Numbered from the stretch's first letter, positions 8,219 through 16,147 are shown. The stretch is DNA of 45,284 nucleotides from Asticcacaulis biprosthecium C19 (GCF_000204015.1 NZ_GL883077.1:947607-992890); one strand, 5' to 3'. Program-made: numbers and translations. Notes: generated by a model not told the origin, from the sequence alone.

Positions 8219-8576
8219 AGGTTTTTGACCACGAACCTCACGAACGGACACGAACTTCAAGGTGGGCCTGAAACCACCGCGCAGGTGCTCTCGACAAAAA
8301 GGGGATCCACAGATTTCACAGATTACGCAGATTTTTCTCAATCCCTCTCATGTGCATAATCGGTGGCCCCTGTTGACATAAAATGCCGCTGCGCGGCAGA
8401 TTCAGGAGATACCAGAAGTTCGTGTCCGTTCGTGAGGTTCGTGGTTAAAACCTTGCGGACAAAACCTCGAGCACCGGCCGACAGAAATTTCGTTCTGATA
8501 GCCGCAGATTTTTTGTCACCAAATGGCATCGCCGATCGTATAGACTAACCGGGTTGTTTCGGCAGGGGTCGTCTAC
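8219..8576. other. 358-bp intergenic gap between ptsP and dsbD
   Basis: No gene is supported here. The gap is largely filled by inverted repeat B (arms 8228-8258 and 8415-8445). Between the arms lies a single-arm repeat of another type (about 8304-8333, ATCCACAGATT...CACAGATTACGCAGATT) and a short perfect hairpin TGCCGC-TGC-GCGGCA at 8384-8398. The last 130 bp must carry the dsbD promoter; I cannot assign its boxes. Confidence 0.6.
8228..8445. repeat. long inverted repeat B, arms of CACGAAC-type tandem units
   Basis: The left arm 8228-8258 and right arm 8415-8445 are perfect reverse complements over 31 bases. The arm reads as three CACGAAC units with 2-3 base linkers (ACCACGAAC, CTCACGAAC, GGACACGAAC). 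The arms are 156 bases apart, much wider than in the other elements. The interior holds half of a different repeat type (CACAGATT units, as in element D at 37740), which looks like one element nested in another. Confidence 0.9.
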
Positions 8577-10652
8577 GTGTCATTTCTCGTTCGTCTTGTA
8601 ACAAGCGTCGTTCTGTTAATGGGCCTGGCCATCGCGCCCGTCCAGGCCGCCGAAGGCAAGTCCGCCCATATCGACGCCAGGCTGATCTCCGTATCGCCTA
8701 GCGTCCCTCAGGGCGGCGACCTGATGCTGGCGCTCGATTACAAAGCCGCGCCGGGCTGGCATACCTACTGGATCAATGCCGGCGACACCGGCAAGGCGCC
8801 CACATTCACCTGGAGCCTGCCCGACGGCGTGACCATCGGCGACGCGAAATTCCCCGTCCCCAAGACCATCCCGACCTTCGGCCTAATGAGCTACGGCTAT
8901 GAAGGCCGCACTGTCCTGCTGCTGCCGCTGCGCAATGGCTCGAAGCTGGGCGCCGGCGAGGCCCTGCCGCTGAAGGCGCGCGTCGATATGCTGGTGTGTG
9001 AAAAGATCTGTATCCCGGAAAGCTTCGAGGTTTCGCTGCGTCTGACCGTCGGTACCGCCGCACCGGGTAGCGACGCCAAGATCATTGCAAAGGCCGAAAA
9101 AGCCCTGCCCAAACCGGCGCCCTTCACCGGCACCATCGCCGTGACCGACGGCGTTGCCGAATTCGGTTTCGCCGGCAAGGACCTGCCGTCACCCCAGGAC
9201 GCCTACTTTTTCGTCGCCCAGGAAAAGGTCGTCAAGGCGCCGGCGCCACAGACGGTCGACACCGGCGCGGAAGGCTTCGCCATCCGCACCGAGGCGCAAG
9301 GCGCCCTGCCCGAAGGCGACCTCACCGGCGTGCTGAAGTTCAAAAATGGCATCGCCTATGACGTCAAGCTGACGCGCGCCCCCCTGGCGCCAGGCGTTTA
9401 TGGCATGGGCAGCGCTGCCGGCGGTGCGGCCGACACCTCGTTCGGAGGGATCCTTCTGGCGGCCCTGGGCGCCTTGGCCGGTGGGATGATTCTCAACCTG
9501 ATGCCGTGCGTCTTTCCGGTCCTGTCGATGAAGCTTCTGGCCCTGTCGCGCGCCGGCCACGACCAGCGCCTGGCGCGCACAGAAGCCCTGGCCTATGGCG
9601 GGGGTGTCATTCTCAGCTTCCTCGCCCTGGCCGGACTGATCGTCCTGGCGCGGTCGTTCGGCGCCCAGGTCGGCTGGGGTTTCCAGTTGCAATCGCCCTA
9701 TGTCACGGCGGCCCTGGCCTTGGTCATGCTGCTGGTAGCGCTCAATATGTCGGGCGTGTTCTCGGTCGGCGCAACCCTGCAACGGCTGGGGGGCGAGGTC
9801 CAACTGGACCAGAAGCGCCCGGTGCTGTCGGCCTTCCTCACCGGCGTGCTGGCCGTTGTCGTTGCGGCACCCTGTACGGCGCCGTTCATGGGGCCGGCCA
9901 TCGGTGTCGCCCTGACCCAGGGCGGCCTCAGCGCCGTAACCATCTTCCTGGCTCTGGGCCTCGGGTTTGCCTTGCCGTTCGTTGCCCTGACCTTCCTGAT
10001 TATTTCCGTGCCGGCCGTGGCGCGCGCCCTGCCCAGGCCCGGTCCTTGGATGAGCTGGCTGCAGCGCGGTCTGTCGGTACTGATGTATGGCGCTGCACTT
10101 TGGCTCATCTGGGTCTTCGCCCAGCAGGTCACCGGCCTGGGCCTGGGCTTGCTGATCGCTGCCGTCGTTCTGATCGTTGCTGGGCTTGTCATCGCCAGGC
10201 TGCCGTCGCTGGCACGCATTGCCATGGTGGTGACGGCGGTCGTGGTGACGGCGTTTGCCGCGGCCCACGCCCTGCCGCCAACGTCCAAGGCCACGACCGT
10301 AGCGCCGATCGACCACATCGCCTTCGGCATGAACCAGTTGACCCGGTTACGCGCCGAGGGCAAGCCGGTCCTGGTCGACATGACCGCCGCCTGGTGCGTG
10401 ACCTGCAAGGTCAATGAGGTGCGTGTGCTGTATACCCCAGAGGTCGCCGATGCGTTCAAGACGACCGGCACCACCTACATGGTGGGCGACTGGACCAACC
10501 AGGATCCGGAAATCTCGCGCTACCTGACTCTGTTCGGCCGCTCGGGCGTACCGCTCTATGTCTATTACGGCCCCAACAAGGCCGAGCCGAAGGTCCTGCC
10601 GCAGATGCTGGACAGGGGTGACATCGTCAAGCTGCTGAAAGCGGGGAAGTAG
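8577..10652 (+). CDS. DsbD-family protein-disulfide reductase / thiol reductant transporter
   Basis: Moves electrons from cytoplasmic thioredoxin across the inner membrane to periplasmic thiol proteins. The 691-residue order is: signal peptide (1-24, ending VQAAEG); periplasmic DsbD-alpha-like domain with cysteines C141 and C145 (LVCEKICIPE); eight-helix CcdA-like membrane domain (about 290-560) with its cysteines C311 (LMPCVFPVLSMK) and C433 (APCTAPFMGPAIG); and a C-terminal thioredoxin-like domain with C607-V-T-C610 (AAWCVTCK). All six redox cysteines are present. The N-terminal domain is longer than in E. coli DsbD, so the ScsB/ScoB-like subgroup is possible. The start is GTG at 8577 with AGGGG upstream. 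Its stop abuts the stop of the next, opposite gene with no gap. Confidence 0.92.
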   Translation: MSFLVRLVTSVVLLMGLAIAPVQAAEGKSAHIDARLISVSPSVPQGGDLMLALDYKAAPGWHTYWINAGDTGKAPTFTWSLPDGVTIGDAKFPVPKTIPTFGLMSYGYEGRTVLLLPLRNGSKLGAGEALPLKARVDMLVCEKICIPESFEVSLRLTVGTAAPGSDAKIIAKAEKALPKPAPFTGTIAVTDGVAEFGFAGKDLPSPQDAYFFVAQEKVVKAPAPQTVDTGAEGFAIRTEAQGALPEGDLTGVLKFKNGIAYDVKLTRAPLAPGVYGMGSAAGGAADTSFGGILLAALGALAGGMILNLMPCVFPVLSMKLLALSRAGHDQRLARTEALAYGGGVILSFLALAGLIVLARSFGAQVGWGFQLQSPYVTAALALVMLLVALNMSGVFSVGATLQRLGGEVQLDQKRPVLSAFLTGVLAVVVAAPCTAPFMGPAIGVALTQGGLSAVTIFLALGLGFALPFVALTFLIISVPAVARALPRPGPWMSWLQRGLSVLMYGAALWLIWVFAQQVTGLGLGLLIAAVVLIVAGLVIARLPSLARIAMVVTAVVVTAFAAAHALPPTSKATTVAPIDHIAFGMNQLTRLRAEGKPVLVDMTAAWCVTCKVNEVRVLYTPEVADAFKTTGTTYMVGDWTNQDPEISRYLTLFGRSGVPLYVYYGPNKAEPKVLPQMLDRGDIVKLLKAGK

Positions 10653-11141
10653 TTACCCTGCGCCGAACTCGATGACGCAATCCAGGCCGGACTCCGCCGT
10701 CGCCGGGGTGACAATGACGTCGATATTGTCGCTCAGCAGCAGCGACATGTCCTGATAGGCCGTCGCCGCCTCCGCATCGGTGGTGGCGGCCAGGATGGCA
10801 TCCATCTTGATATTGAGGTCCAAAGACACGCCTTTCAGGATGCATTTCAGGTCGCTGTCGGTGCCGCGAGCCTTCAGATCCAGGTGTGCCTTCATGTCGT
10901 CCTCGGCCAGGGCGCGGATATCCCGGACATAGGTGTCGAATCCCGATTGAGCACGGGTCGCCAGGGACGGCGCAAAGCCATCCGTCTTCTCTTTCAGCTG
11001 TCCGGCCCGGGTGACCAGACCGGCATAGAGGGGCTCACGCGATATCGCGCTGGTCGCCGGTGTTTGTGGCACACTGGCACACGAAGGCGCTGCGACGACG
11101 ATCATGCCGAGCAGCACCGCCAGGAATACGGCGTGTTTCAT
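10653..11141 (-). CDS. small exported protein of unknown function
   Basis: A 162-residue protein that I do not recognise. ATG 11141 is chosen because a clear AGGAG lies 7 bases upstream and it begins a good export signal (MKHAVFLAVLLGMIVVAAPSC). The longer frame upstream has no such site. APSC could serve as a weak lipobox, or the signal could be cleaved later, near CAS. The mature part is helical and acidic, with two cysteines near its middle and end (DLKCIL, GLDCVIE) that could pair in the periplasm. Location beside DsbD would suit a disulfide-bearing protein, but this is only proximity: the two genes are convergent and share no promoter. Bases 11142-11411 upstream hold no gene I can support; AAGCGTTAAC occurs twice there (about 11287 and 11308). 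Confidence 0.7.
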   Translation of the reverse strand: MKHAVFLAVLLGMIVVAAPSCASVPQTPATSAISREPLYAGLVTRAGQLKEKTDGFAPSLATRAQSGFDTYVRDIRALAEDDMKAHLDLKARGTDSDLKCILKGVSLDLNIKMDAILAATTDAEAATAYQDMSLLLSDNIDVIVTPATAESGLDCVIEFGAG

Positions 11142-11411
11142 TCTGCGCTCCTTCACCTGATCGCAATGAGTCCTGCCGGAAGCCTCATTCTGACCGATGT
11201 TTTTGGTACACCTCATCCTTTTCCCAAGCGTGGCCATCCACGTTTGGGCATGAGGCCCGGTTCGGAACGCATAGTGCAAATTTCCGGCCAAGAAAGCGTT
11301 AACAAGGAAGCGTTAACGCGCACCCCTCCCATCCCTTGCGACAGGCGCAGAGGTGAAATCAGGCGCTGCAGGCCGCCGTGAGACGGCCAGCATCTGGCAG
11401 ACATCAGGTCG

Positions 11412-11585
11412 TCAGTACTGGACTTGCGTGCGCTGGGCTTCGGTCCGGCATTCAATGCCGCCACTGCACCCGCCGTTGTCGAAGGCCACAAAAGCCCAGG
11501 CGACAGCTCCAATCAAAGCCATGGCACCGAGTGTGGCAATTACAAAACGCGAGGCACTTTCCATTGCATGGGAACGCTTGCTCAT
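11412..11585 (-). CDS. small single-pass membrane protein
   Basis: A 57-residue protein starting at ATG 11585 behind a strong AAAGGAGGG site. It has a short cytoplasmic start (MSKRSHAMESASR), one membrane helix (about 14-36, FVIATLGAMALIGAVAWAFVAF) and a short tail with two cysteines (GGCSGGIECR), probably periplasmic. The family is not recognised. The region upstream on its strand contains the TTTTGAC-N6-GTCAAAA palindrome, which could be its operator. The cysteine pair and the nearby dsbD gene are suggestive but unproven. Confidence 0.6.
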   Translation of the reverse strand: MSKRSHAMESASRFVIATLGAMALIGAVAWAFVAFDNGGCSGGIECRTEAQRTQVQY

Positions 11586-11657
11586 AGTTTTGCCCTCCTT
11601 TAGGGGAGCTTTATTTATAACACCTAATTGCCACATATAACAGGGATTAACGAAAAT

Positions 11658-11677
11658 TTTTGACGCAGGTGTCAAAA
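11658..11677. promoter_or_regulatory. palindrome TTTTGAC-N6-GTCAAAA upstream of hisS
   Basis: A perfect 7+6+7 palindrome in the 214-bp divergent gap between the small membrane protein gene and hisS. The same core (TTGAC-N6-GTCAA) recurs at 13281-13296 and 13562-13577, with an N5 version at 13341-13355. On the minus strand it contains TTGACA, so it may overlap a -35 box. Confidence 0.5.
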
Positions 11678-11799
11678 TACCGAGGCGCGATAAAATTCCC
11701 CTTGTGGGCGAGTGGTTTGCGGCGATCCCGTGCCGCAGCGCCCACGATGACCGGCCGCCTTGCCTTGTTCTTTATGGCCGTATGGGCTAAGGCGCAGAC

Positions 11800-13284
11800 A
11801 TGACCGACAGCACCTCAGACACCCCTTCCGAATTTCGCCCCGAAGCTCGCTCGCCGCGCGGTTTCGCCGACAAACGCGCCAGCCAGATCGCGCTCGAGCG
11901 CCGCCTGGTCGAGACCGTTACCAAGGTCTATGAAGACTTCGGCTTCGAAGCGCTCCAGACCCCGGCCTTCGAATATGCCGACGCGCTCGGCAAGTTCCTG
12001 CCCGACTCGGATCGTCCCAATGTTGGCGTGTTTGCGCTTCAGGACGACGACGATCAGTGGATGGCCCTGCGCTATGATCTCACCGCGCCGCTCGCCCGGT
12101 TTGCCGCCCAGAACTGGGACGGCCTGCCCAAGCCCTTCCGGCGCTATGCGTTTGGCCCCGTCTATCGCAATGAAAAGCCGGGTCCCGGCCGTCTGCGCGA
12201 ATTCATCCAGTGCGATGCCGATACCGTCGGCACCGATCGCCCAGAGGCCGATGCCGAAATCATCGCCCTGGCCGTCGCCGGCTTCAAGGCGGCCGGTGTG
12301 CCGGCCCTGCTGCGCATCAACAACCGCAAACTGCTCAATGGCCTGCTGACCAGCCTTGGGGTCACCGGCCCCGACCAGCAGATGGCGGTGCTGCGCGCCA
12401 TCGACAAGCTGGACCGCCTCGGCGTCCCCGGCGTCGAACTGTTGCTGGGCAAGGGTCGCAAGGACGACAGCGGTGACTTTACCAAGGGCGCCGGACTGGC
12501 GGATACCGCTATCCGCCCGGTGCTTGATTTCGTTATGGCGGCGGAGGGGGGCGCCGCGCGCTCGCTAGTGCTGCAACGTTTGGGCCATGTGCTGGCCAAC
12601 TTCCCCGAAGGCCAGGCCGGCCTGGAAGACCTGACGCGCATCGACACGGCCCTGACCGCCCTGGGCGTCTCCGACAGCGCCGCCGTGTTCGAGCCATCGA
12701 TCGTGCGCGGCCTGGAATACTATACCGGCGCGGTGTTCGAAGCCGAACTGCTGCTCGAAACGCGCGACGAAAAAGGCGAGATGGTTCGCTTTGGCAGCGT
12801 CGGTGGTGGTGGCCGCTACGACGACCTGGTGGCGCGTTTCACCGGCGAACGCGTACCGGCCACCGGCTTCTCTTTCGGTGTCTCGCGCCTGGCGGCGGCC
12901 CTGCGCCTGGTCGAGGGCGACAAGGCCAACGCCGCCCGCGGCCCGATTGTCATCATCAACTTCTCCGAATCGGACATGGGCGCCTATTTCCAGCTCGCTG
13001 CCGAGATCCGCGCGGCGGGCCTGGCAGCCGAGGTTTATCTCGGCCGGTCGGGTATGAAGGCGCAAATGAAGTACGCCGATCGGCGCCTGTCGCCGGCGGC
13101 CGTTATGATCGGCGGAGATGAGCTGAATAATGGTACCGTTACCATAAAAGATCTCGATCTGGGCCGGGATTTGGCGTTGCAAATTAGTGACAACAAGGCC
13201 TGGCGTGAGGGCCGTCCGGGGCAGGTGACCTTGCCCCGCGCGGAGGCTATCAACCATTTGAAATCTATAGTGAAAAACGATTGA
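11800..13284 (+). CDS. hisS: histidine--tRNA ligase (alpha-type)
   Basis: Charges tRNA-His with histidine; class II synthetase, 494 residues. Visible: motif 1 region (about 35-65, LVETVTKVYEDFGFEALQTP), motif 2 (RRYAFGPVYRNEKPGPGRLREFIQCD, about 114-139), and the histidine motif VRGLEYYTG. The motif-2 loop reads GRLREFIQCDAD rather than the GR-x-R-E/Q-F-H-Q common outside this group. This agrees with the known alphaproteobacterial HisRS that recognises tRNA-His lacking the extra G-1. Start ATG at 11800; TAAGGCG is a weak ribosome site. A related hisZ function cannot be excluded by sequence alone, but the intact motif 2, the histidine motif and full C-terminal anticodon domain favour HisRS. 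Confidence 0.92.
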   Translation: MTDSTSDTPSEFRPEARSPRGFADKRASQIALERRLVETVTKVYEDFGFEALQTPAFEYADALGKFLPDSDRPNVGVFALQDDDDQWMALRYDLTAPLARFAAQNWDGLPKPFRRYAFGPVYRNEKPGPGRLREFIQCDADTVGTDRPEADAEIIALAVAGFKAAGVPALLRINNRKLLNGLLTSLGVTGPDQQMAVLRAIDKLDRLGVPGVELLLGKGRKDDSGDFTKGAGLADTAIRPVLDFVMAAEGGAARSLVLQRLGHVLANFPEGQAGLEDLTRIDTALTALGVSDSAAVFEPSIVRGLEYYTGAVFEAELLLETRDEKGEMVRFGSVGGGGRYDDLVARFTGERVPATGFSFGVSRLAAALRLVEGDKANAARGPIVIINFSESDMGAYFQLAAEIRAAGLAAEVYLGRSGMKAQMKYADRRLSPAAVMIGGDELNNGTVTIKDLDLGRDLALQISDNKAWREGRPGQVTLPRAEAINHLKSIVKND

Positions 13285-13297
13285 CACCGCTGTCAAT
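13280..13297. promoter_or_regulatory. palindrome ATTGAC-N6-GTCAAT at hisS stop codon
   Basis: A perfect palindrome overlapping the end of hisS. Its core is identical in geometry to those at 11658-11677 and 13561-13578. It starts a run of TTGAC/GTCAA half-sites extending to about 13392. Confidence 0.45.
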
Positions 13298-13340
13298 TAG
13301 TGATCGGGTTTTGACCGATTTGGTTGAACTTGTTACCACC

Positions 13341-13355
13341 TTGACGTAGGGTCAA
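13341..13355. promoter_or_regulatory. palindrome TTGAC-N5-GTCAA
   Basis: Same half-sites as the hisS-flanking palindromes but with a spacer of 5. Single half-sites TTTTGAC lie nearby at 13309 and 13361, upstream of the candidate sRNA promoter. Confidence 0.4.
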
Positions 13356-13371
13356 AATAATTTTGACACGA

Positions 13372-13385
13372 TGTGATAAATCACA
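13372..13385. promoter_or_regulatory. CRP/FNR-like palindrome TGTGAT-AA-ATCACA
   Basis: A perfect 14-bp palindrome ending one base before the TTGACA box at 13387. Its half-site TGTGA is CRP-like, while the 4-base spacing matches the FNR/FixK geometry. Its centre lies about 42 bases upstream of the proposed start of the small RNA, the classic activating position for this regulator family. Confidence 0.45.
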
Positions 13386-13386
13386 G

Positions 13387-13416
13387 TTGACATGGTAGGC
13401 AAAAATCTGGTTATTG
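13387..13416 (+). promoter_or_regulatory. putative sigma-70 promoter of the small RNA
   Basis: TTGACA at 13387-13392 is a consensus -35 box. GTTATT (13410-13415) or TTATTG (13411-13416), 17-18 bases on, is a fair -10 box. The proposed transcript would start near 13421. Confidence 0.45.
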
Positions 13417-13420
13417 CGGT

Positions 13421-13542
13421 CTCAAGAGAACAGAACTTCTCCCGTAGAGAGAAGTCAGTTCCGGCGTTTCGGGGAGGAAACGCTCGCTTAAAACAAAACA
13501 GAAAGCTCGCCGCGCGGTATCCCCCTCGGCGAGCTTTTTTTT
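13421..13542 (+). ncRNA. candidate small regulatory RNA, three hairpins
   Basis: About 120 nt without a credible reading frame, bounded by a promoter-like sequence and a strong terminator. Hairpin 1: ACTTCTC 13435-13441 with GAGAAGT 13449-13455. Hairpin 2: GCGTTTC 13464-13470 with GAAACGC 13477-13483, with the purine loop GGGGAG. Then an A-rich single-stranded linker (TTAAAACAAAACAG), and an 11-bp terminator stem ending in eight T residues. This layout is typical of Hfq-dependent bacterial sRNAs. I cannot match it to a named RNA family by eye. Regulation by a CRP/FNR-type protein is suggested by the palindrome just upstream. Confidence 0.55.
13502..13542 (+). terminator. strong intrinsic terminator
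   Basis: AAAGCTCGCCG (13502-13512) pairs perfectly with CGGCGAGCTTT (13527-13537) across a 14-base loop, followed by an unbroken T run to 13542. It lies 218 bases after the hisS stop, and so more likely ends a separate short transcript, though it could also end a long hisS mRNA. Confidence 0.85.
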
Positions 13543-13560
13543 GCGTCAAATTGCGGCGGT

Positions 13561-13578
13561 TTTGACGAGGCTGTCAAA
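13561..13578. promoter_or_regulatory. palindrome TTTGAC-N6-GTCAAA after the sRNA terminator
   Basis: A third perfect copy of the TTGAC-N6-GTCAA palindrome, 19 bases after the terminator T run. A further half-site GCGTCAAAT lies between them. Confidence 0.45.
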
Positions 13579-13592
13579 TTTAGACCTTAAGT

Positions 13593-13828
13593 AAGGTTTT
13601 GACCACGAACCACACGAACGGCACGAACGTCGTGATTATCCCAGCACTGACGCGACGCGTTATTCAATCGTTTGAGGCCGCCCTAGGCGGCTTTTTGAAG
13701 CGCGGCTTTTTCGCATTGTCTGCTTCTCGTTTCGGTCTTGGCAAATCCCTGCAGGCCTTACCTTCGTGACATCTTGTCAAAATATGCCGGAAGTTCGTGC
13801 CTGTTCGTGTCCTTCGTGGTCAAACCTT
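13593..13828. repeat. inverted repeat C, degenerate CACGAAC-type arms
   Basis: The left arm 13593-13630 (AAGGTTTTGACCACGAAC, CACACGAAC, GGCACGAAC) and right arm 13791-13828 are imperfect reverse complements, with several substitutions and one length change. It uses the same CACGAAC unit as element B but is less well preserved. Between the arms lies an intrinsic terminator (13677-13696). It occupies most of the gap before the M13 peptidase gene. Confidence 0.7.
13677..13696 (+). terminator. intrinsic terminator
   Basis: GCCGCC (13677-13682) pairs with GGCGGC (13686-13691) around a CTA loop and is followed by TTTTT. It is read on the plus strand. No gene lies between it and the previous terminator, so it may be a backup or end an unseen short transcript. 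Confidence 0.65.
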
Positions 13829-13955
13829 TCTTATGCCGCCGCCTCAACGCATTAAGAAAATTTCATGATACAATTGGTTGGATTTGTATCAATGTCGTCG
13901 CCGGCTGTTATCAAGGCGCCGGGGACCCAAGTGCGCCTTTTGTGAAAGATTACCC

Positions 13956-16085
13956 ATGCGCACATTCCGTACCCGCCTGCTCGCCTCGGCCGTTATCCTT
14001 GGTCCGCTTTTGGGCCTGCCTATGATCGCTCTGCCGGCCCTGGCCGAGGTTTCACCCGCGCCATCGCACATCTCCCATCGCCTGTTGGCCGATCCCACGC
14101 CCGGTGGCCCCGAAAAGGGCGCCTCGACCGAAGCCAAGCGCTATGGCACCTGGGGTGTCGCGCTCGACGGCATGGACACAGCTATCGAGCCCGGCGACAA
14201 CTTTTTCGAATACGCCAACGGCACGGCGCTGAGGAACATGCAGATTCCGGGCGACCAGCCCAGCTACGGCGCCTTCAACCAGTTGTACGAACTGTCGGAA
14301 CTGCGCATGAACACCCTGGTCACGGGTCTGGCGGTCCGCACCGACCTGGCCGGTGACGATCTGAAGATCGCTGACATGTACGGCAGTGTCATGAACCGCG
14401 ACCTGAAGAACCAACTGGACGTGGCGCCGTTTGCGCCGCAACTGCGCGACATTGCCAAGATCAAGACCAAGACCGAGATGGCGGCCTATATGGGCTGGAC
14501 CTCGAAAGGCTTCGGCTCGTCCTTCTTCGACCTGTCGGTCTATGATGACGCCAAGAAGCCCGGCTACTATGCCCTGCAGATGAGCCAGGGCGGGCTGGGC
14601 CTGCCCAACCGCGACTACTATCTGACCGCGGACTTCGCCGATAAGAAGGCGGCCTATCAGGTCTATATCACTGATCTGCTGCGTATGGTGGCCTATCCGA
14701 ACGCGGAGCAGGCCGCGGCGGACATCATCGCCCTGGAAAGCGAGATCGCCAAGGTTCACTGGACGGCGATCGAGAGCCGCGACGACACCAAGACCTACAA
14801 CCCGATGGCACTCGCGGACCTGAATACCTATGCTCCCGGCTTCGCGTGGCAAGACTTCTTCAAGACGGCCGGCGTCGACAGGGCGCAGAAGGTCATCCTC
14901 AACCAGAACACCGCCATTCCGAAGATCGCCAAAATCTTCGCCGAAACGCCGCTGGAGACGCTGAAGGCGTGGGAGACGTTCCGCGCCGCCGATCAGGCCG
15001 CGGCCTATCTGTCGGACCGCTTCTACACCCGCCGCTTCGAATTCCAGGCCAAGGAACTGTACGGTCAGACGGAGCAGCGTCCGCTGTGGAAGCGCGCCAT
15101 CTCGATCACCGGGGAGCGCATGGGTGAAGCCGTCGGCCGCGCCTATGTCGCGGATTATTTCCCGGCCGACTCCAAGGCTCAGATGGAGGCTCTGGTCAAC
15201 GACCTGCTGGGCGCCATGAAGATCCGTATCGAAAACCTGACCTGGATGAGCGCGCCCACCAAGGCCAAGGCCCTGGAAAAGCTCTCCACTTTCGGCGTCA
15301 AGATCGGCTATCCCGATGCCTGGCGGTCCTATGAAGCCCTGGTGGTAAGGCCGGACGACATCTACGGCAATATCGCGCGCTCGTCGGAATTTGAATGGGA
15401 CTACCAACTGGCCCGTATCGACCAGAAAATCGACCCGGGTGTGTGGGAAATGTTCCCTCAGGACGTCAACGCCTACTATTCGCCGACCAAGAATGAGATC
15501 GTCTTCCCCGCTGCGATCCTTCAGCCGCCCTTCTTCGATCCGAAGGCCGATCCGGCGGTCAATTACGGCGCCATCGGCGGCGTCATCGGCCATGAAATCA
15601 CCCACGGTTTCGACGATCAGGGCCGCAACTATGACGCCAATGGCGTGCTGACCGACTGGTGGACGCCTGAGGACTCGGCCAAGTTCGATGCCCAGGCCAA
15701 GAAGCTCGGCGCCCAGTACGATGGCTACGAACCGCTGCCGGGTGTCCATATCCAGGGTGGCCTGACCATGGGCGAGAATATCGCCGACCTGGGTGGCATC
15801 CTGCTGGGCCTGGACGCCTACAATCTGTCTCTGAAGGGGCAGCCGTCGCCGGTTCTGGACGGCTTCACGGGCGAACAACGGGTGTTCCTGGGCTTCGCTC
15901 AGGTGTGGCAAACCAAGTATCAACCGGATCTGATCAAGCTGATCGTGGCCTCCGACCCGCACTCGCCCGATACTTTCCGCGCGATCGGGCCGGTGCGCAA
16001 TGTCGACGTCTGGTACGACCTGTTCAAGGTCAAGCCGGACGATACCTATTATCTCAAGCCGGAAGATCGTGTGAAAATCTGGTGA
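13956..16085 (+). CDS. M13 family zinc metallopeptidase (neprilysin/PepO-like), exported
   Basis: A 709-residue zinc endopeptidase of family M13 that would cleave short peptides in the periplasm. Start ATG 13956 gives a good signal peptide (MRTFRTRLLASAVILGPLLGL, cleavage near ALPALAEV). The frame runs further upstream, but that part has no export signal. The catalytic motif H546-E-I-T-H550 (GHEITHGFDDQG) and the third zinc ligand E607 (GENIADLGG) are present. NAYYSPTKNEIVFPAAILQPPFF is the family substrate-side segment, and the chain ends in the conserved VKIW. It closely resembles the second M13 gene (18370-20481) along its whole length, so the two are paralogues lying tail to tail across about 2.3 kb. 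Confidence 0.95.
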   Translation: MRTFRTRLLASAVILGPLLGLPMIALPALAEVSPAPSHISHRLLADPTPGGPEKGASTEAKRYGTWGVALDGMDTAIEPGDNFFEYANGTALRNMQIPGDQPSYGAFNQLYELSELRMNTLVTGLAVRTDLAGDDLKIADMYGSVMNRDLKNQLDVAPFAPQLRDIAKIKTKTEMAAYMGWTSKGFGSSFFDLSVYDDAKKPGYYALQMSQGGLGLPNRDYYLTADFADKKAAYQVYITDLLRMVAYPNAEQAAADIIALESEIAKVHWTAIESRDDTKTYNPMALADLNTYAPGFAWQDFFKTAGVDRAQKVILNQNTAIPKIAKIFAETPLETLKAWETFRAADQAAAYLSDRFYTRRFEFQAKELYGQTEQRPLWKRAISITGERMGEAVGRAYVADYFPADSKAQMEALVNDLLGAMKIRIENLTWMSAPTKAKALEKLSTFGVKIGYPDAWRSYEALVVRPDDIYGNIARSSEFEWDYQLARIDQKIDPGVWEMFPQDVNAYYSPTKNEIVFPAAILQPPFFDPKADPAVNYGAIGGVIGHEITHGFDDQGRNYDANGVLTDWWTPEDSAKFDAQAKKLGAQYDGYEPLPGVHIQGGLTMGENIADLGGILLGLDAYNLSLKGQPSPVLDGFTGEQRVFLGFAQVWQTKYQPDLIKLIVASDPHSPDTFRAIGPVRNVDVWYDLFKVKPDDTYYLKPEDRVKIW

Positions 16086-16147
16086 TTCCCGCCCCAACAG
16101 ACCGTCCCGCCTAGGACGGTGGCCCCCGGAGAGCCTGTTGAGGATAT

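Larger units (their letters stand above)
13285..13955. other. 671-bp region without protein gene between hisS and the first M13 peptidase gene
   Basis: It contains, in order: palindromes 13280-13297 and 13341-13355, the CRP/FNR-like palindrome 13372-13385, the small-RNA candidate, its terminator, another palindrome, inverted repeat C, and a second terminator. A 65-codon minus-strand frame (13352-13549) crosses these structures and is not supported as a gene. Confidence 0.6.

Noticed and set aside
11287..11318. CtrA-type site (TTAA-N7-TTAA) in the repeated AAGCGTTAAC
   Set aside because: The spacing between the TTAA halves is 10, not 7.
13352..13549. 65-codon minus-strand frame in the hisS-M13 gap
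   Set aside because: It crosses the sRNA hairpins and terminator, lacks a ribosome site and resembles no protein.
14052..16097. 681-codon minus-strand open frame opposite the first M13 gene
   Set aside because: Same reason: antisense of a full-length peptidase, same composition pattern as the other shadow.
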